Positions 35,460 to 43,812 of a stretch of DNA of 64,000 nucleotides are shown in pieces. The position numbers and the translations under genes are program-made. The stretch is from CAMFLJ01 sp963702555 (GTDB taxonomy: Bacteria; Actinomycetota; Acidimicrobiia; Acidimicrobiales; Acidimicrobilacustridaceae): the NCBI GenBank assembly GCA_963702555.1, contig CAVPCW010000008.1:186001-250000 (forward strand), in the 5' to 3' direction. How positions within the stretch are numbered: position 1 is the first letter of the stretch; each line of letters starts with the position of its first letter. Under the pieces are notes generated by a model. That model saw only the letters and a program-made list of their open reading frames with translations. It was not told the origin of the DNA and ran no database searches.

Positions 35460-36301
35460 GCGACCCCGTCGACGAGGAGTCCGGGGTGACCGGTGAGGCC
35501 GGCGGTACCGCCGAGGTCATCGACACCGACGTCGGTGCGGCCACCGCCGTCACCCCGGACGCCCTCGTGGCGGAGATCCCCGGCCTGTGGCGCTTCGCCC
35601 TGGCCCTGATGCGCAACGAGACCGACGCCGAGGACCTGGTCCAGGACACCCTGGCCCGGGCCCTCGAGCGTTCGGCGAGCTTCCGGGGCGAGTCCGGCCT
35701 GGCCACGTGGCTGCACCGGATCGCCCACAACCTCGCCGTCGACGGGTTCCGGCGGAAGGGCCGGGAGTCCGACGTCGACATCGACGAGGTCGAGGACCGC
35801 TGGCGCGACGACGACTACACGGTCGACGCCGAGGCCGTCGCCGAGCGGGCCCACGACCGGGGCGAGCTCGAGGACGCGCTGGTCCACCTCCCGTTCCCGT
35901 TGCGGGCGATGGTGCTGTTGCACGACGTGGAGGGCTGGACGGTGAAGGAGATCGCCGAGATGAGCGAGATCGGACTGCCGGCCGCCAAGCAGCGGCTGCG
36001 ACGGGGACGGATGGCGCTGGTGACCGAGCTGGCCCGCAACGCCGAGCGGCGGGTGGCGCTCGACGGCGTGCCGCTGCGGTGCTGGGACGCCCGGCGCCTG
36101 GTGTCGGACTACCTCGACGGCGAGCTGGCCACGGCCGACGCCGAAGGGGTGGAGGCCCACCTGGCCACGTGCCCGACGTGCCCGCCGCTCTATGCCGGCC
36201 TGGTCGAGGCCCGCGCCGGCCTCACCGTCCTGCGCGACCCGGACTCGGTGATCGACCCCCGCACCGCCGAACGCCTCCGCCGCCACCTCGGCGTCGCCTG
36301 A
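35456..36301 (+). CDS. ECF sigma factor fused to a zinc-finger (HC2) anti-sigma domain
   Basis: 281 residues. Sigma region 2 covers about residues 40-105 (RNETDAEDLVQDTLARALER) and region 4 about 140-190 (PFPLRAMVLLHDVEGWTVKE, ending AAKQRLRRGRMAL). A C-terminal zf-HC2 module follows, with Cys209, His235, Cys239 and Cys242 in the anti-sigma Hx3Cx2C pattern (AHLATCPTC). In most ECF pairs this zinc finger lies in a separate protein; here it is on the same chain, so sigma activity may be controlled intramolecularly by redox or zinc. GTG 35456 overlaps the DUF2892 stop. Confidence 0.9.
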   Translation: MSDPVDEESGVTGEAGGTAEVIDTDVGAATAVTPDALVAEIPGLWRFALALMRNETDAEDLVQDTLARALERSASFRGESGLATWLHRIAHNLAVDGFRRKGRESDVDIDEVEDRWRDDDYTVDAEAVAERAHDRGELEDALVHLPFPLRAMVLLHDVEGWTVKEIAEMSEIGLPAAKQRLRRGRMALVTELARNAERRVALDGVPLRCWDARRLVSDYLDGELATADAEGVEAHLATCPTCPPLYAGLVEARAGLTVLRDPDSVIDPRTAERLRRHLGVA

Positions 36302-36411
36302 GCCGATCCGCCGCGCGGTTGATGGCGGAAGTCTCTGTTCCGGGGTGCTCGGACGTGCGACAAGGGAGACGACCGGAGCAAGAGAAAGCTCCGACCCCGA
36401 AGGAGGCGGTC

Positions 36412-36948
36412 ATGCAACCGCACACGAGGGGAGCGCGACGCGTGACGCACCGAGGGTTGAGGCGAGCCGGATCAGTCGTGATGTTCGCCGGGATGGTGCT
36501 GCTTCCGCTGGCATGCGGATCAGAGGGTTCCAGCTCACCGGGTGACACGGCGTCGTCGCCGGTGGTCACGGCGACGGTCCCCGAGACCACGACCACGACC
36601 ACGACCATGGCGGTGAGCACCGCGACGGCACCGCTGGTCTCGGTCCCGACCACGTGCGCGGAGGTCGATGCCTGGTTGACGCGGCTCTCCGCGTCGGACC
36701 GGGCCCTCCTGGGCAAGGCACCCCTGTTGTTGGTCCGTCGCATCGCGACGGGGACGGACTCGTGGCAGATCCTGTCGATGATCGACGTGACCGGGCAGTT
36801 CGACCCGGAGCTGACGGTCACCTACGACTGGTCGCCGGAGACCGGGATGTCTGATCCCGTGATGGTCGTGTGGGGTGACAACACCTTCATCGACGACCCG
36901 AACGCGCAGACCGTCTTGATGATGAGGTGCATGAACACCGTGAACTGA
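36412..36948 (+). CDS. Lipoprotein of unknown function
   Basis: 178 residues. A signal peptide ends LLPLAC, followed by a Ser/Thr-rich tether (PETTTTTTTM) and a compact ~100-residue domain with PTTCAEVDAWLTRLSASDRA, IDVTGQFDPELTVTYDWSPE and a terminal VLMMRCMNTVN. The two cysteines (near residues 85 and 174) could form a disulfide. No family recognised. AGGAGG at 36401-36406 supports the start. It lies 110 bp downstream of the sigma/zinc-finger gene and may be its target. A 6-bp stem hairpin sits just before the ribosome-binding site (36374-36393). Confidence 0.8.
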   Translation: MQPHTRGARRVTHRGLRRAGSVVMFAGMVLLPLACGSEGSSSPGDTASSPVVTATVPETTTTTTTMAVSTATAPLVSVPTTCAEVDAWLTRLSASDRALLGKAPLLLVRRIATGTDSWQILSMIDVTGQFDPELTVTYDWSPETGMSDPVMVVWGDNTFIDDPNAQTVLMMRCMNTVN

Positions 36949-37002
36949 CGCCCGACCGGCGCACCGTCGCCGGTCCAGAGCCCCACTGACGGGAGGCTCG
37001 AC

Positions 37003-37608
37003 ATGACGAACCATCCGACGTCGATGCTCGATCCGACGGCGGGGGGTGTGCACTCGCCACCCACGCTGGCGCATCCGTCACCACCGGAGGCCGTGACGGC
37101 TGACGGACCCATCGCTCCGGGCGACGACCAGCCGGCCTCCCGCCACTGGTTCGAACGGCGCGGGGTGCGGGTCGCGAGCATCGTCGGGATCGTCCTCGGG
37201 GTGCTGCTCCTCGGGATCGGCACCTTCGGCTTCGTCTCGGCCGCGAGGACCGATGACGACTCCCGGTCCTCCAAGGAGCAGGTCGCCGCGCTGGAGCAGG
37301 AGGTGGCCTCGTTGCAGGCCCAACGCGACGCCTTGCTGGAGCAGGCCTCGAACGACATTGAGAAGGCCGAGGCCATCGGCTTGGAGACGACCGGCGTGGA
37401 CACCGCGTTGTCGGCAGTGAACGAGGCGGCCGGGGCCACGATCGATGCCGCCAACGCCCTCGTGAACTGCGGCTCGGTGAACGACGCCGGGTTCGTCGGA
37501 TGCAACAACTCCAGGCTGGCGACCTTCCAGGCGGCCCTCAGCTCGCAGGTGACTGCCGTCGGCGAGCTCCGGAACGCCATCGCCGAGCTCGAGGAGGCGA
37601 TGAGATGA
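37003..37608 (+). CDS. Single-pass membrane protein with coiled coil
   Basis: 201 residues. A Pro-rich cytoplasmic N-terminus of ~55 residues precedes one transmembrane helix (VASIVGIVLGVLLLGIGTFG). An external coiled coil (KEQVAALEQEVASLQAQRDA and onward) and a helical tail with a Cys pair in VNCGSVNDAGFVGCNNSRL follow. No family recognised. GGGAGG precedes the ATG. The stop overlaps the next gene (ATGA), whose product has the same architecture, so the two probably form a heteromeric helical complex. Confidence 0.8.
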   Translation: MTNHPTSMLDPTAGGVHSPPTLAHPSPPEAVTADGPIAPGDDQPASRHWFERRGVRVASIVGIVLGVLLLGIGTFGFVSAARTDDDSRSSKEQVAALEQEVASLQAQRDALLEQASNDIEKAEAIGLETTGVDTALSAVNEAAGATIDAANALVNCGSVNDAGFVGCNNSRLATFQAALSSQVTAVGELRNAIAELEEAMR

Positions 37609-38186
37609 CCGATGTCGAGCGTGAGACGAGCACGGTCGGGCCGGGCGGGTCCGACACGCCGGGTGAGCCGCCCGCGGAGGAACGGCCCGAGTCGATGCCC
37701 CATTCCTGGCGTCGTCTCGTCCTGGTCCTGGCGGCGGCGGTCGTCCTGGTCGCAGGCCTCGCTGTCGCTACAGCAGGGTTGCTGGCCAAGGCTGACGCGG
37801 AGGACAGTGCCACGGCGGCCACCGCGAGCCTGGTGACAGCCACCGCGGACCGGGACACGGCGCTCGCCCAGGTGGCGCACGCCAACGAGGCGGCCGCCGG
37901 CGGAGCGGCCGAGCTGGGCGTGCAGATGGCCACGTCGCAGCAGGGCCTCACCAGCGCGCAGAACGCGGCGTCGATCGCCGACCGGATGTGTGACTGCAAC
38001 CAGCGCATGGCCAACGCCACGAAGGAGATCTCGGCGGCGGTGAGCGCATGGGACAACCCGCGGCTGCAGCGTGCACTGAACGAGTTCAACGCGGCGGTGG
38101 ACGAGTTCAACGCCGCGTACGACGAGTACTACGACGCCTGGCTCGAGTTCTTCAACGCCACGTACGGAGCACACCTCTCGGTGTGA
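37605..38186 (+). CDS. Single-pass membrane protein, paralogous in layout to its upstream neighbour
   Basis: 193 residues. An acidic N-terminus, one transmembrane helix (LVLVLAAAVVLVAGLAVATA), then an Ala-rich external helical region with RMCDCNQRMANATKEISAAV and a Tyr/Phe-rich end (AAYDEYYDAWLEFFNATYGA). No family recognised. The layout mirrors the previous gene: cytoplasmic tail, TM, long helix, two nearby cysteines. It is translationally coupled to it by ATGA. Function unknown. Confidence 0.8.
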   Translation: MTDVERETSTVGPGGSDTPGEPPAEERPESMPHSWRRLVLVLAAAVVLVAGLAVATAGLLAKADAEDSATAATASLVTATADRDTALAQVAHANEAAAGGAAELGVQMATSQQGLTSAQNAASIADRMCDCNQRMANATKEISAAVSAWDNPRLQRALNEFNAAVDEFNAAYDEYYDAWLEFFNATYGAHLSV

Positions 38187-38199
38187 CCCCGTCGGGTTC

Positions 38200-38229
38200 G
38201 CGGCCCCTGCCGATCACGGCCGGGGCCGC
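38200..38229. terminator. Bidirectional terminator hairpin
   Basis: Perfect 8-bp arms GCGGCCCC (38200-38207) and GGGGCCGC (38222-38229) with a 14-nt loop, in the 54-bp gap between the convergent coiled-coil membrane protein and DUF4234 genes. Confidence 0.6.
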
Positions 38230-38240
38230 TCGCCTCCTGC

Positions 38241-38753
38241 TCAGACGGGGGTGCCCTCGGTGGGGTTGCCGTACTGGGTCCAGACCTGGTTGAGCTGGGA
38301 CTGGTAGTAGACGACCCAGGTCCCGGCCACGAACAGCAGCACGAAGCCGAGCAGTCCGGAGCAGCGGCCCGGGGCGCCGGCCGTGGTCTGGGCCCGGGCG
38401 ATGCGGCCGGCGCACTTCACGGCCGACACGATGTTGGCGATCGGGATGAACTGCGAGAGCAGGGCGATGCCGGGTGAGACCTCGACGGAGCCGTCGTACT
38501 CCCGGACCTCGTCGTTGACCTTGTAGTACCAGTACAGGAAGTAGATCCCGAAGGTCACGAGCGAGAGCAGCCAGACGATCCACGGGCCGCGGGTCTTGCC
38601 GACGCGGCGGTCGGAGCCGCCGGCCACGGTGCCCGGGAAGGCGGCCGGGGTCATCGAGGCGGGCGACTCGGGGGTCGCGCCGATGTCGGCGGGTGCCACG
38701 AGGGGATCGTCCGGGGTGTCGGCGGGCTCGGTCGGATCGCTGGTGTCGGTCAT
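38241..38753 (-). CDS. DUF4234 domain membrane protein
   Basis: 170 residues. A disordered acidic N-terminus (~55 residues) is followed by the DUF4234 signature RGPWIVWLLSLVTFGIYFLY, then YYKVNDEVREYD. Two or three further hydrophobic segments follow (LLSQFIPIANIVSAVKCAG; LLGFVLLFVAGTWVVYYQSQ). Function of the family is unknown. ATG 38753 is preceded by GAGGCACGAG. Transcribed in the same direction as the DUF4328 gene, which ends 243 bp upstream, with the palindromic repeat pair between them. Confidence 0.85.
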   Translation of the reverse strand: MTDTSDPTEPADTPDDPLVAPADIGATPESPASMTPAAFPGTVAGGSDRRVGKTRGPWIVWLLSLVTFGIYFLYWYYKVNDEVREYDGSVEVSPGIALLSQFIPIANIVSAVKCAGRIARAQTTAGAPGRCSGLLGFVLLFVAGTWVVYYQSQLNQVWTQYGNPTEGTPV

Positions 38754-38901
38754 CTCGTGCCTCGGTTCGCCGTGGTCCACCGGTGGGGTGGGCCTCTCAG
38801 GTGTCTCGCGCCGGCCCTCGTCGTCGAGGGCCCCGCTGGTCCGCACAGTACCGAGGCCCGTCCGACCGCCCGGGGACCGCGGTCGGGCCCTTGCCGGACC
38901 G

Positions 38902-38940
38902 GTTGCCAGGAGTGCGCCTGAGCGTCACTCCCGTCAACCG
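38902..38940. repeat. Palindromic intergenic repeat A, copy 1
   Basis: A 39-bp unit repeated 62 bp downstream with one difference. It is itself an imperfect palindrome: including the base before, CGGTTG pairs with CAACCG and GGAGTG with CACTCC around a GCGCCTGAGCGT-type centre. Confidence 0.8.
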
Positions 38941-38963
38941 ATCGTTCGGGTCGCTCTCGACCT

Positions 38964-39002
38964 GTTGCCAGGTGTGCGCCTGAGCGTCACTCCCGTCAAC
39001 CG
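38964..39002. repeat. Palindromic intergenic repeat A, copy 2
   Basis: Second copy of the 39-bp element; its left arm has one substitution (GGTGTG). Its right end contains the stop codon of the DUF4328 gene (38996-38998), so it may serve as that gene's terminator. Confidence 0.8.
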
Positions 39003-40300
39003 GTCGGCCAGGCGGGGGGACCAGACGTCGGTCCCGAGCCCGGTGGAGGTGGAGGAGGGGGCGGTGGTGGTGGCGGAGGAGGAGGTGGCGCGGCCGTCGG
39101 GCCGGGCGGAGGGAGTGGGGGCGCCAACGGGCCGGACGGGGTCACCGGTGCCGAGGGTGCGGTCGGGGTGCGGCGCTTGCCGCAACGGGGGCAGCGGGTG
39201 GCCTGGGCGGGCAGGGGCTCGCGGCAGATCTCGCAGAAGGCGGTGGCCTGCGCGGTGCGGGCGGCCCACGCGTCGACCGCGCCCGACGGCACGCCGGCGA
39301 CGGTGAGCGTGCCGACCCCGGCGGTGGCGGCGCCGCCGTAGAGGCCGCGGAGGCCGAGGGCCATCGAGACCTCCTTGGTGTAGAGCGCCCCGAGCACGGC
39401 GCTGACGGCGGCGGCGGCGCTGCTGGCCATGAGCAGCGTGTAGTAGGTGCGCACGCCGTCGGGGTCGGCGAAGGCCCCGATGGAGGTGTCGGTGTTCCCG
39501 GCGAACACGGCGAGGAAGCTGGAGAGGATGAACAGCCACCACCAGCCGATGCCGATGCGGGAGACCTTCACCGTCTTCCAGTTCATGGCGGTGCCGTTGC
39601 TGCGGGGGGCCATGGCGATGCGCTCGGTCTCGTCGAGCACGAGCTTGGGGATGACGATGCTGGCGAAGGGGATGAACCAGCCGCCGATGGTCCATCCCGC
39701 AGCCCAGCGGCGGGGCCCGGGGTTCAGCCCGGCGGCGGCCTTGTGGCAGCGCCAGGCCCACACGATGATCACCACGAACAGGGCGAGGCGGGCGAAGGCG
39801 TAGAACACGCTGGCCAGGCCCACGAGCCCGTCGGCGTCGTTCCAGCTCTGGTAGTCGCCGAAGGTGCCGGTGCTGGAGTCGAGGTCGTCGAAGGCGCTGC
39901 GGGCGTTGATGGTGGTGAGCAGGATCAGCACCGACGAGGCGGCGATCAGCCAGAACAGGCCCTGCAGCCACCCGGACAGCGAGCTCGGCACCGGTCGGAG
40001 GGGGAGCTGGGGCGCCCACATGTCGGGCCCGGTCGGGGCCCCGGGGTAGCCGGCGGCCGAGGCGCCCGGAGTCGCGCCCGGGTACACGTCGGGCGGCGGA
40101 GGCGGGAGGGCACCGGGGGTCGCCGATGCCGGCGGCGGCGCGCTCGGCGCGGTCGGTGCGCCCGGGGGAGGTGGCGGAAGGGGCTGGTCGGCCGCGGCCC
40201 CGGGGGGCGCTGGCGGGGGCGGAGGCGCGGCCGCGGGGTCCGGGTACCACTTGCCGTCGTCGGCTCGACGCCAGCCCGGTCCCGGCCAGTAGTCGCTCAT
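38996..40300 (-). CDS. DUF4328 domain membrane protein with Pro-rich tails and zinc ribbon
   Basis: 434 residues. It begins DYWPGPGWRRADDGKWYPDP, a short WYPDP-type motif common in actinobacterial membrane proteins. A Pro-rich stretch and a DUF4328 core with about five transmembrane helices follow (LQGLFWLIAASSVLILLTTI; LALFVVIIVWAWRCHKAAAG; WAAGWTIGGWFIPFASIVIP). A cytoplasmic zinc ribbon (CEICREPLPAQATRCPRC) and a 60-residue Pro-dominated tail end it. Function unknown. The final codons lie inside palindromic repeat A. Confidence 0.85.
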   Translation of the reverse strand: MSDYWPGPGWRRADDGKWYPDPAAAPPPPPAPPGAAADQPLPPPPPGAPTAPSAPPPASATPGALPPPPPDVYPGATPGASAAGYPGAPTGPDMWAPQLPLRPVPSSLSGWLQGLFWLIAASSVLILLTTINARSAFDDLDSSTGTFGDYQSWNDADGLVGLASVFYAFARLALFVVIIVWAWRCHKAAAGLNPGPRRWAAGWTIGGWFIPFASIVIPKLVLDETERIAMAPRSNGTAMNWKTVKVSRIGIGWWWLFILSSFLAVFAGNTDTSIGAFADPDGVRTYYTLLMASSAAAAVSAVLGALYTKEVSMALGLRGLYGGAATAGVGTLTVAGVPSGAVDAWAARTAQATAFCEICREPLPAQATRCPRCGKRRTPTAPSAPVTPSGPLAPPLPPPGPTAAPPPPPPPPPPPPPPPPGSGPTSGPPAWPTG

Positions 40301-40405
40301 GTCCCGCCTCGCTTCGCTCTGCTCTCCGACGCACCGGCTTCTCACCCGGTCGTTGCCGTCGGGAAGGAATCGACCTGGGGTCGGGGATGCTTGAGCGTCG
40401 GCCGC

Positions 40406-41752
40406 TCAGCCCGCCGTGGGGATCCAGTTGCCGTGGAAGCCGAAGGGCACCCGCTGGGGCAGGTGCACCCGGGCGACCGGACCGGACGAGAGGTCGTCGG
40501 CCGCGGCGATCACGAGGTCGCTGGCGTCGCGGTCGGGGACGTAGCTGAGCCCGACGAGCCAGCCCTCGTCCTCGCCGGTCGCGCCCTCACGGGGGACGAA
40601 CACGAACTCGTTGGGCCCGGAGCCGACGCCGAGGTCGAGGAACTCCGACGTGCCTCGGTCGAGGTCGTGCTTCACGATGCCGCCGTGGTCGTTGGCCTCG
40701 CGGCCGGTGAGGTCCATCGCCCCGTAGCCGTAGCGGTGGCGGCGCCCGGTGAGGCGCTCGTCGATGCGGGGGAACTCCTCGTCGACGTCGCTGAGCTGCT
40801 CGTCCTTGGCGGTGCCGGCGGCGGTGTCGATCGTCCAGCGCCAGAGGGCGGGGCGGCCGCTCTCGATGGGGCCGTTGTTGTCGCCGTCGAACATCTCGGG
40901 CCAGCGCACGGCGTCGATCACGAGGGTGTCGCCGTCGTCGTAGGCGTTGAGGGTGTGGAAGACGTAGCAGGGGTCGACGTCCACCCATCGCACGTCGCCG
41001 CCGAGGTCGTTGCGGGGGATGAGGCCGAAGCGGGCGGGCTGGTCGGGGCGCCAGTGGTAGGGGAGGCGCTCGCCGGCCATGGCCCGGTCGAGGTCGAAGT
41101 CGCAGGGGAGGTCGTAGACGACGACCCACCGCTCGCTGAGGGCGTGGTCGTGCACCATCGGCCCGCCGGTGGTGGGGACGAGGCGCTCGTGGCGGACCTC
41201 GCCGTCGTCGCCGAGCACGAGGTGCTGCACGTTCTCGCCCCAGCCCCACCAGTAGTTCACGGCGTGCCACTCACGGGCGAAGGGGTCGTAGTGGGGGTGG
41301 GCGGTGAAGCCGGCGGGCAGGGTGCCGCCGAGGTCGCTGGGGCCGACGGTGTCGAGGTCGGCGGTGAGCTCGTAGGGCCGGGAGCCGGCCTCGACGCAGG
41401 CCAGTAGCCGGCTGCCCATCTTGAGGATGTTGGTGTTGGAGGCGAAGTCGCCCTGGTCGCTGACGGGCCCGGGATGGGGCGGCTCGCCGAGGGCTGCGGC
41501 CACGTCGGCGGAGCGGACCCAGCGGTTGCGGTACCACTCGGCCTTGCCGCCGCGGAGGCGCACCCCGTGGACCATGCCGTCGCCGGTGAACCAGTGGTAG
41601 GTCGCCGGGTCGGTCGGGCCGATGGGGTTGGGCCCGTTGCGCAGGAAGCTGCCGTCGAGGTCGGCGGGCACGGTGCCGGTGACGGCCAGGTCGGTGGCCG
41701 TGAGCTCATCGGCCACCGGGGCGAAGTTCCCCTCGAGGTACGGGTTCGACAC
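40406..41752 (-). CDS. Carotenoid oxygenase (retinal pigment epithelial RPE65/CCD family)
   Basis: 448 residues, a seven-bladed propeller. The four iron-binding histidines are expected at His152 (FTAHPHYDP), His201 (PMVHDHA), His266 (YVFHTLNAY) and His440 (FGFHGNWIP). The family cleaves carotenoids, apocarotenoids or stilbenoids with O2; a close subset is lignostilbene or apocarotenal dioxygenase. No carotenoid biosynthesis genes are in the window, so the substrate is open. GTG 41752 with GGGAGACC upstream is the start. Divergent from the two-component system. Confidence 0.93.
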   Translation of the reverse strand: MSNPYLEGNFAPVADELTATDLAVTGTVPADLDGSFLRNGPNPIGPTDPATYHWFTGDGMVHGVRLRGGKAEWYRNRWVRSADVAAALGEPPHPGPVSDQGDFASNTNILKMGSRLLACVEAGSRPYELTADLDTVGPSDLGGTLPAGFTAHPHYDPFAREWHAVNYWWGWGENVQHLVLGDDGEVRHERLVPTTGGPMVHDHALSERWVVVYDLPCDFDLDRAMAGERLPYHWRPDQPARFGLIPRNDLGGDVRWVDVDPCYVFHTLNAYDDGDTLVIDAVRWPEMFDGDNNGPIESGRPALWRWTIDTAAGTAKDEQLSDVDEEFPRIDERLTGRRHRYGYGAMDLTGREANDHGGIVKHDLDRGTSEFLDLGVGSGPNEFVFVPREGATGEDEGWLVGLSYVPDRDASDLVIAAADDLSSGPVARVHLPQRVPFGFHGNWIPTAG

Positions 41753-41916
41753 GTCGGTCTCCCATCGTCCGCATCGGCGTGAGCGCCCGCCCCAGGCCGG
41801 CCGGGCCGCCGTCCCGCGGAGGGTAGACGGGCAGGCGCTCGGCCGCCCCGCGGATCGGACCGAGGGACGATCCGACGAAACACCCGGGCATCTCGCACAG
41901 GGGCTTGACTGGAGCC

Positions 41917-42612
41917 ATGCCTGGTCCGGTGGTGCTCGTCGTCGACGACGAGGAGAAGATCCGCCGCATCCTGCGGGGCTACCTCGAGAGCGATGCCATC
42001 GAGGTCGTCGAAGCGGCCACTGGTGAGGATGCTCTCGACCGCCTGGCCGAGGGTTCCGTGGACGTGGTGATCCTCGACGTGATGCTCCCGGGCATCGACG
42101 GGATCGAGGTGCTCCGCCGCATCCGGACCACGTCGACCGTGCTCGTGCTCCTGCTCACCGCCCGGGCCGACGAGGTCGACAAGCTGGTCGGGCTGTCGGT
42201 GGGAGCGGACGACTACGTGACCAAGCCGTTCAGTCCCCGTGAGGTCGTGGCTCGGGTGAAAGCCCTCCTCCGCCGCCAGGGCACCGACGCCGGTGGGTCG
42301 TCAGGGGATGTGCTGGCCCACGGTCCGCTGGCCGTCGACCTGAGCCGCCGGTCGGTCCGCGTCGACGACCAGCCGGTCGAGCTGAGCGCCCTCGAGTTCG
42401 ACCTGCTCGCCACCCTGGTGCGCTCTCCGGGCCGGGTGTTCTCGCGGCGCCAGCTGCTCGAGCAGGTGTGGGGGTACGACTACTTCGGTGACGAGCGGGT
42501 CGTCGACGTGCACATCCGGAACATCCGCCGGGCGCTCCACGACGACGCCGCCGCACCTCGCATCGTGGGCACGGTGCGAGGGGTCGGCTACCGGCTCGAG
42601 GAGTCGACGTGA
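41917..42612 (+). CDS. OmpR/PhoB-family response regulator
   Basis: 231 residues. The receiver domain has the acidic pair Asp10/Asp11, phosphoacceptor Asp54 in VVILDVMLPG, Thr in LLLTARADE and Lys in VTKPFSP. A winged-helix effector domain occupies about residues 130-228 (LSALEFDLLATLVRSPGRVF, then VDVHIRNIRRAL and VRGVGYRLE). It binds direct-repeat DNA when phosphorylated by the histidine kinase encoded next, whose GTG overlaps its stop. Confidence 0.95.
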   Translation: MPGPVVLVVDDEEKIRRILRGYLESDAIEVVEAATGEDALDRLAEGSVDVVILDVMLPGIDGIEVLRRIRTTSTVLVLLLTARADEVDKLVGLSVGADDYVTKPFSPREVVARVKALLRRQGTDAGGSSGDVLAHGPLAVDLSRRSVRVDDQPVELSALEFDLLATLVRSPGRVFSRRQLLEQVWGYDYFGDERVVDVHIRNIRRALHDDAAAPRIVGTVRGVGYRLEEST

Positions 42613-43763
42613 GGGCGGCGCTGCGGCGCATGGACGTGCGCCTGTTCCTGTCCCACGCCCTCGTCGCGCTGATCGGGGTGGTGGCCGTCGCGCTGATCGT
42701 GCGGTTGACGGCGCCCGGAATCTTCGATGCCGAGATGCAGCGGCGGGGCCAGGCGGGCGGCGCTGGGCGTGGTGCGACCGATGTCGCCGCGGCCAGGGAC
42801 AGCCTCCTCGGCGCGCTCAACATCGCGTTGGTCATCGGCGTCGTCGTCGCCCTCGTGGCCGCTGCCGTCCTGGCCGCATTGGCCACCCGACGGGTCATGC
42901 AACCCCTCGACGCGGTGCGCGACGCGACGCGGAAGATGGCCGGGGGAACCTACGGAGTGGAGGTGCCGGTGCCCGCGGTGACCGAGCTGGGAGCGCTGGC
43001 CGAGGACGTGAACCGGCTCGGAGCGGCGCTGGCGGAGACCGAGCAGCGTCGCGCCGCGCTCGTCTCGGACCTGGCTCACGAGCTGCGCACACCGTTGACG
43101 ACGGTGCGCGGCTTCCTCGAAGGCCTCACCGACGGGGTGTTCGAGCCCACGCCGGACGTGCTCGCCGACCTCACCGAGGAGGTGGCGAGGCTCCAACGCC
43201 TCGTCGGGGATCTCAACGTGCTCTCCCGGGCCGACGAGGGCGCGCTGCCGCTCGACCTGGCCCGCCGCGATGTCGCCCAGGTCGCGGCGTCGGTGGCAGG
43301 CCGGTTGGCGCCGCAGTTCGCCGACAAGGGAGTGGTGCTCGAGGTCGATGTGCCGGAGGCGGCACCCGCGCTGATCGACGGCGATCGGGTGACGCAGCTG
43401 CTCACCAACGTCGTCGGCAACGCCCTCGCCTACACCGAGCCCGGCGGCCGGGTGACGGTGGCCGTGCGGCGCGACGGTGCGCAGGTCACCGTCGAGGTCG
43501 CCGATACCGGTCGTGGCATCGACCCCGACGAGCTGCCCCGGGTCTTCGACCGGTTCCACCGGGCCGACCGTTCCGGGTCGGGCACCGGCGTCGGGCTCAC
43601 CATCGCCCGCAGCATCGCCCGGGCCCACGGTGGGGACGTCATCGCCGAGTCGGCCGGCCTCGGGGACGGGTCGACCTTCGTCGTGCGACTCCCGGTCGAG
43701 GGCCCGCAGTCGAGTCCGACCCCGGCCTCGGCCCCGATGCCGGACGCGGCCGAGGGGCCCTGA
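42609..43763 (+). CDS. Membrane sensor histidine kinase
   Basis: 384 residues. Two transmembrane helices (ALVALIGVVAVALIV and LNIALVIGVVVALVAAAVLA) bracket a very short extracytoplasmic loop (~35 residues). HAMP domain to about residue 145, HisKA with phospho-His157 in LAHELRTPL, then HATPase with N box (NVVGNALAY), G1 (DTGRGI) and G2 (GTGVGLTI). The short loop suggests sensing within the membrane or via a partner. The small secreted protein encoded convergently may be such a partner or a target. Confidence 0.95.
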   Translation: MRAALRRMDVRLFLSHALVALIGVVAVALIVRLTAPGIFDAEMQRRGQAGGAGRGATDVAAARDSLLGALNIALVIGVVVALVAAAVLAALATRRVMQPLDAVRDATRKMAGGTYGVEVPVPAVTELGALAEDVNRLGAALAETEQRRAALVSDLAHELRTPLTTVRGFLEGLTDGVFEPTPDVLADLTEEVARLQRLVGDLNVLSRADEGALPLDLARRDVAQVAASVAGRLAPQFADKGVVLEVDVPEAAPALIDGDRVTQLLTNVVGNALAYTEPGGRVTVAVRRDGAQVTVEVADTGRGIDPDELPRVFDRFHRADRSGSGTGVGLTIARSIARAHGGDVIAESAGLGDGSTFVVRLPVEGPQSSPTPASAPMPDAAEGP

Positions 43764-43792
43764 CCCACCGTTCGGCGGGTCGAGGCCCCTCG
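43751..43792. terminator. Bidirectional terminator at the end of the kinase gene
   Basis: Perfect 9-bp arms CGAGGGGCC (43751-43759) and GGCCCCTCG (43784-43792) enclose an inner GACCC/GGGTC stem. It overlaps the histidine kinase stop codon and faces the convergent secreted-protein gene. Confidence 0.65.
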
Positions 43793-43812
43793 TCGTCGCG
43801 GTCAGTCAGCTG

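Noticed and set aside
41271..41537. Arg/Pro-rich frames opposite or overlapping the carotenoid oxygenase
   Set aside because: High-GC sequence yields many long Arg/Pro/Gly-rich shadow frames; they lack ribosome-binding sites and recognisable domains.
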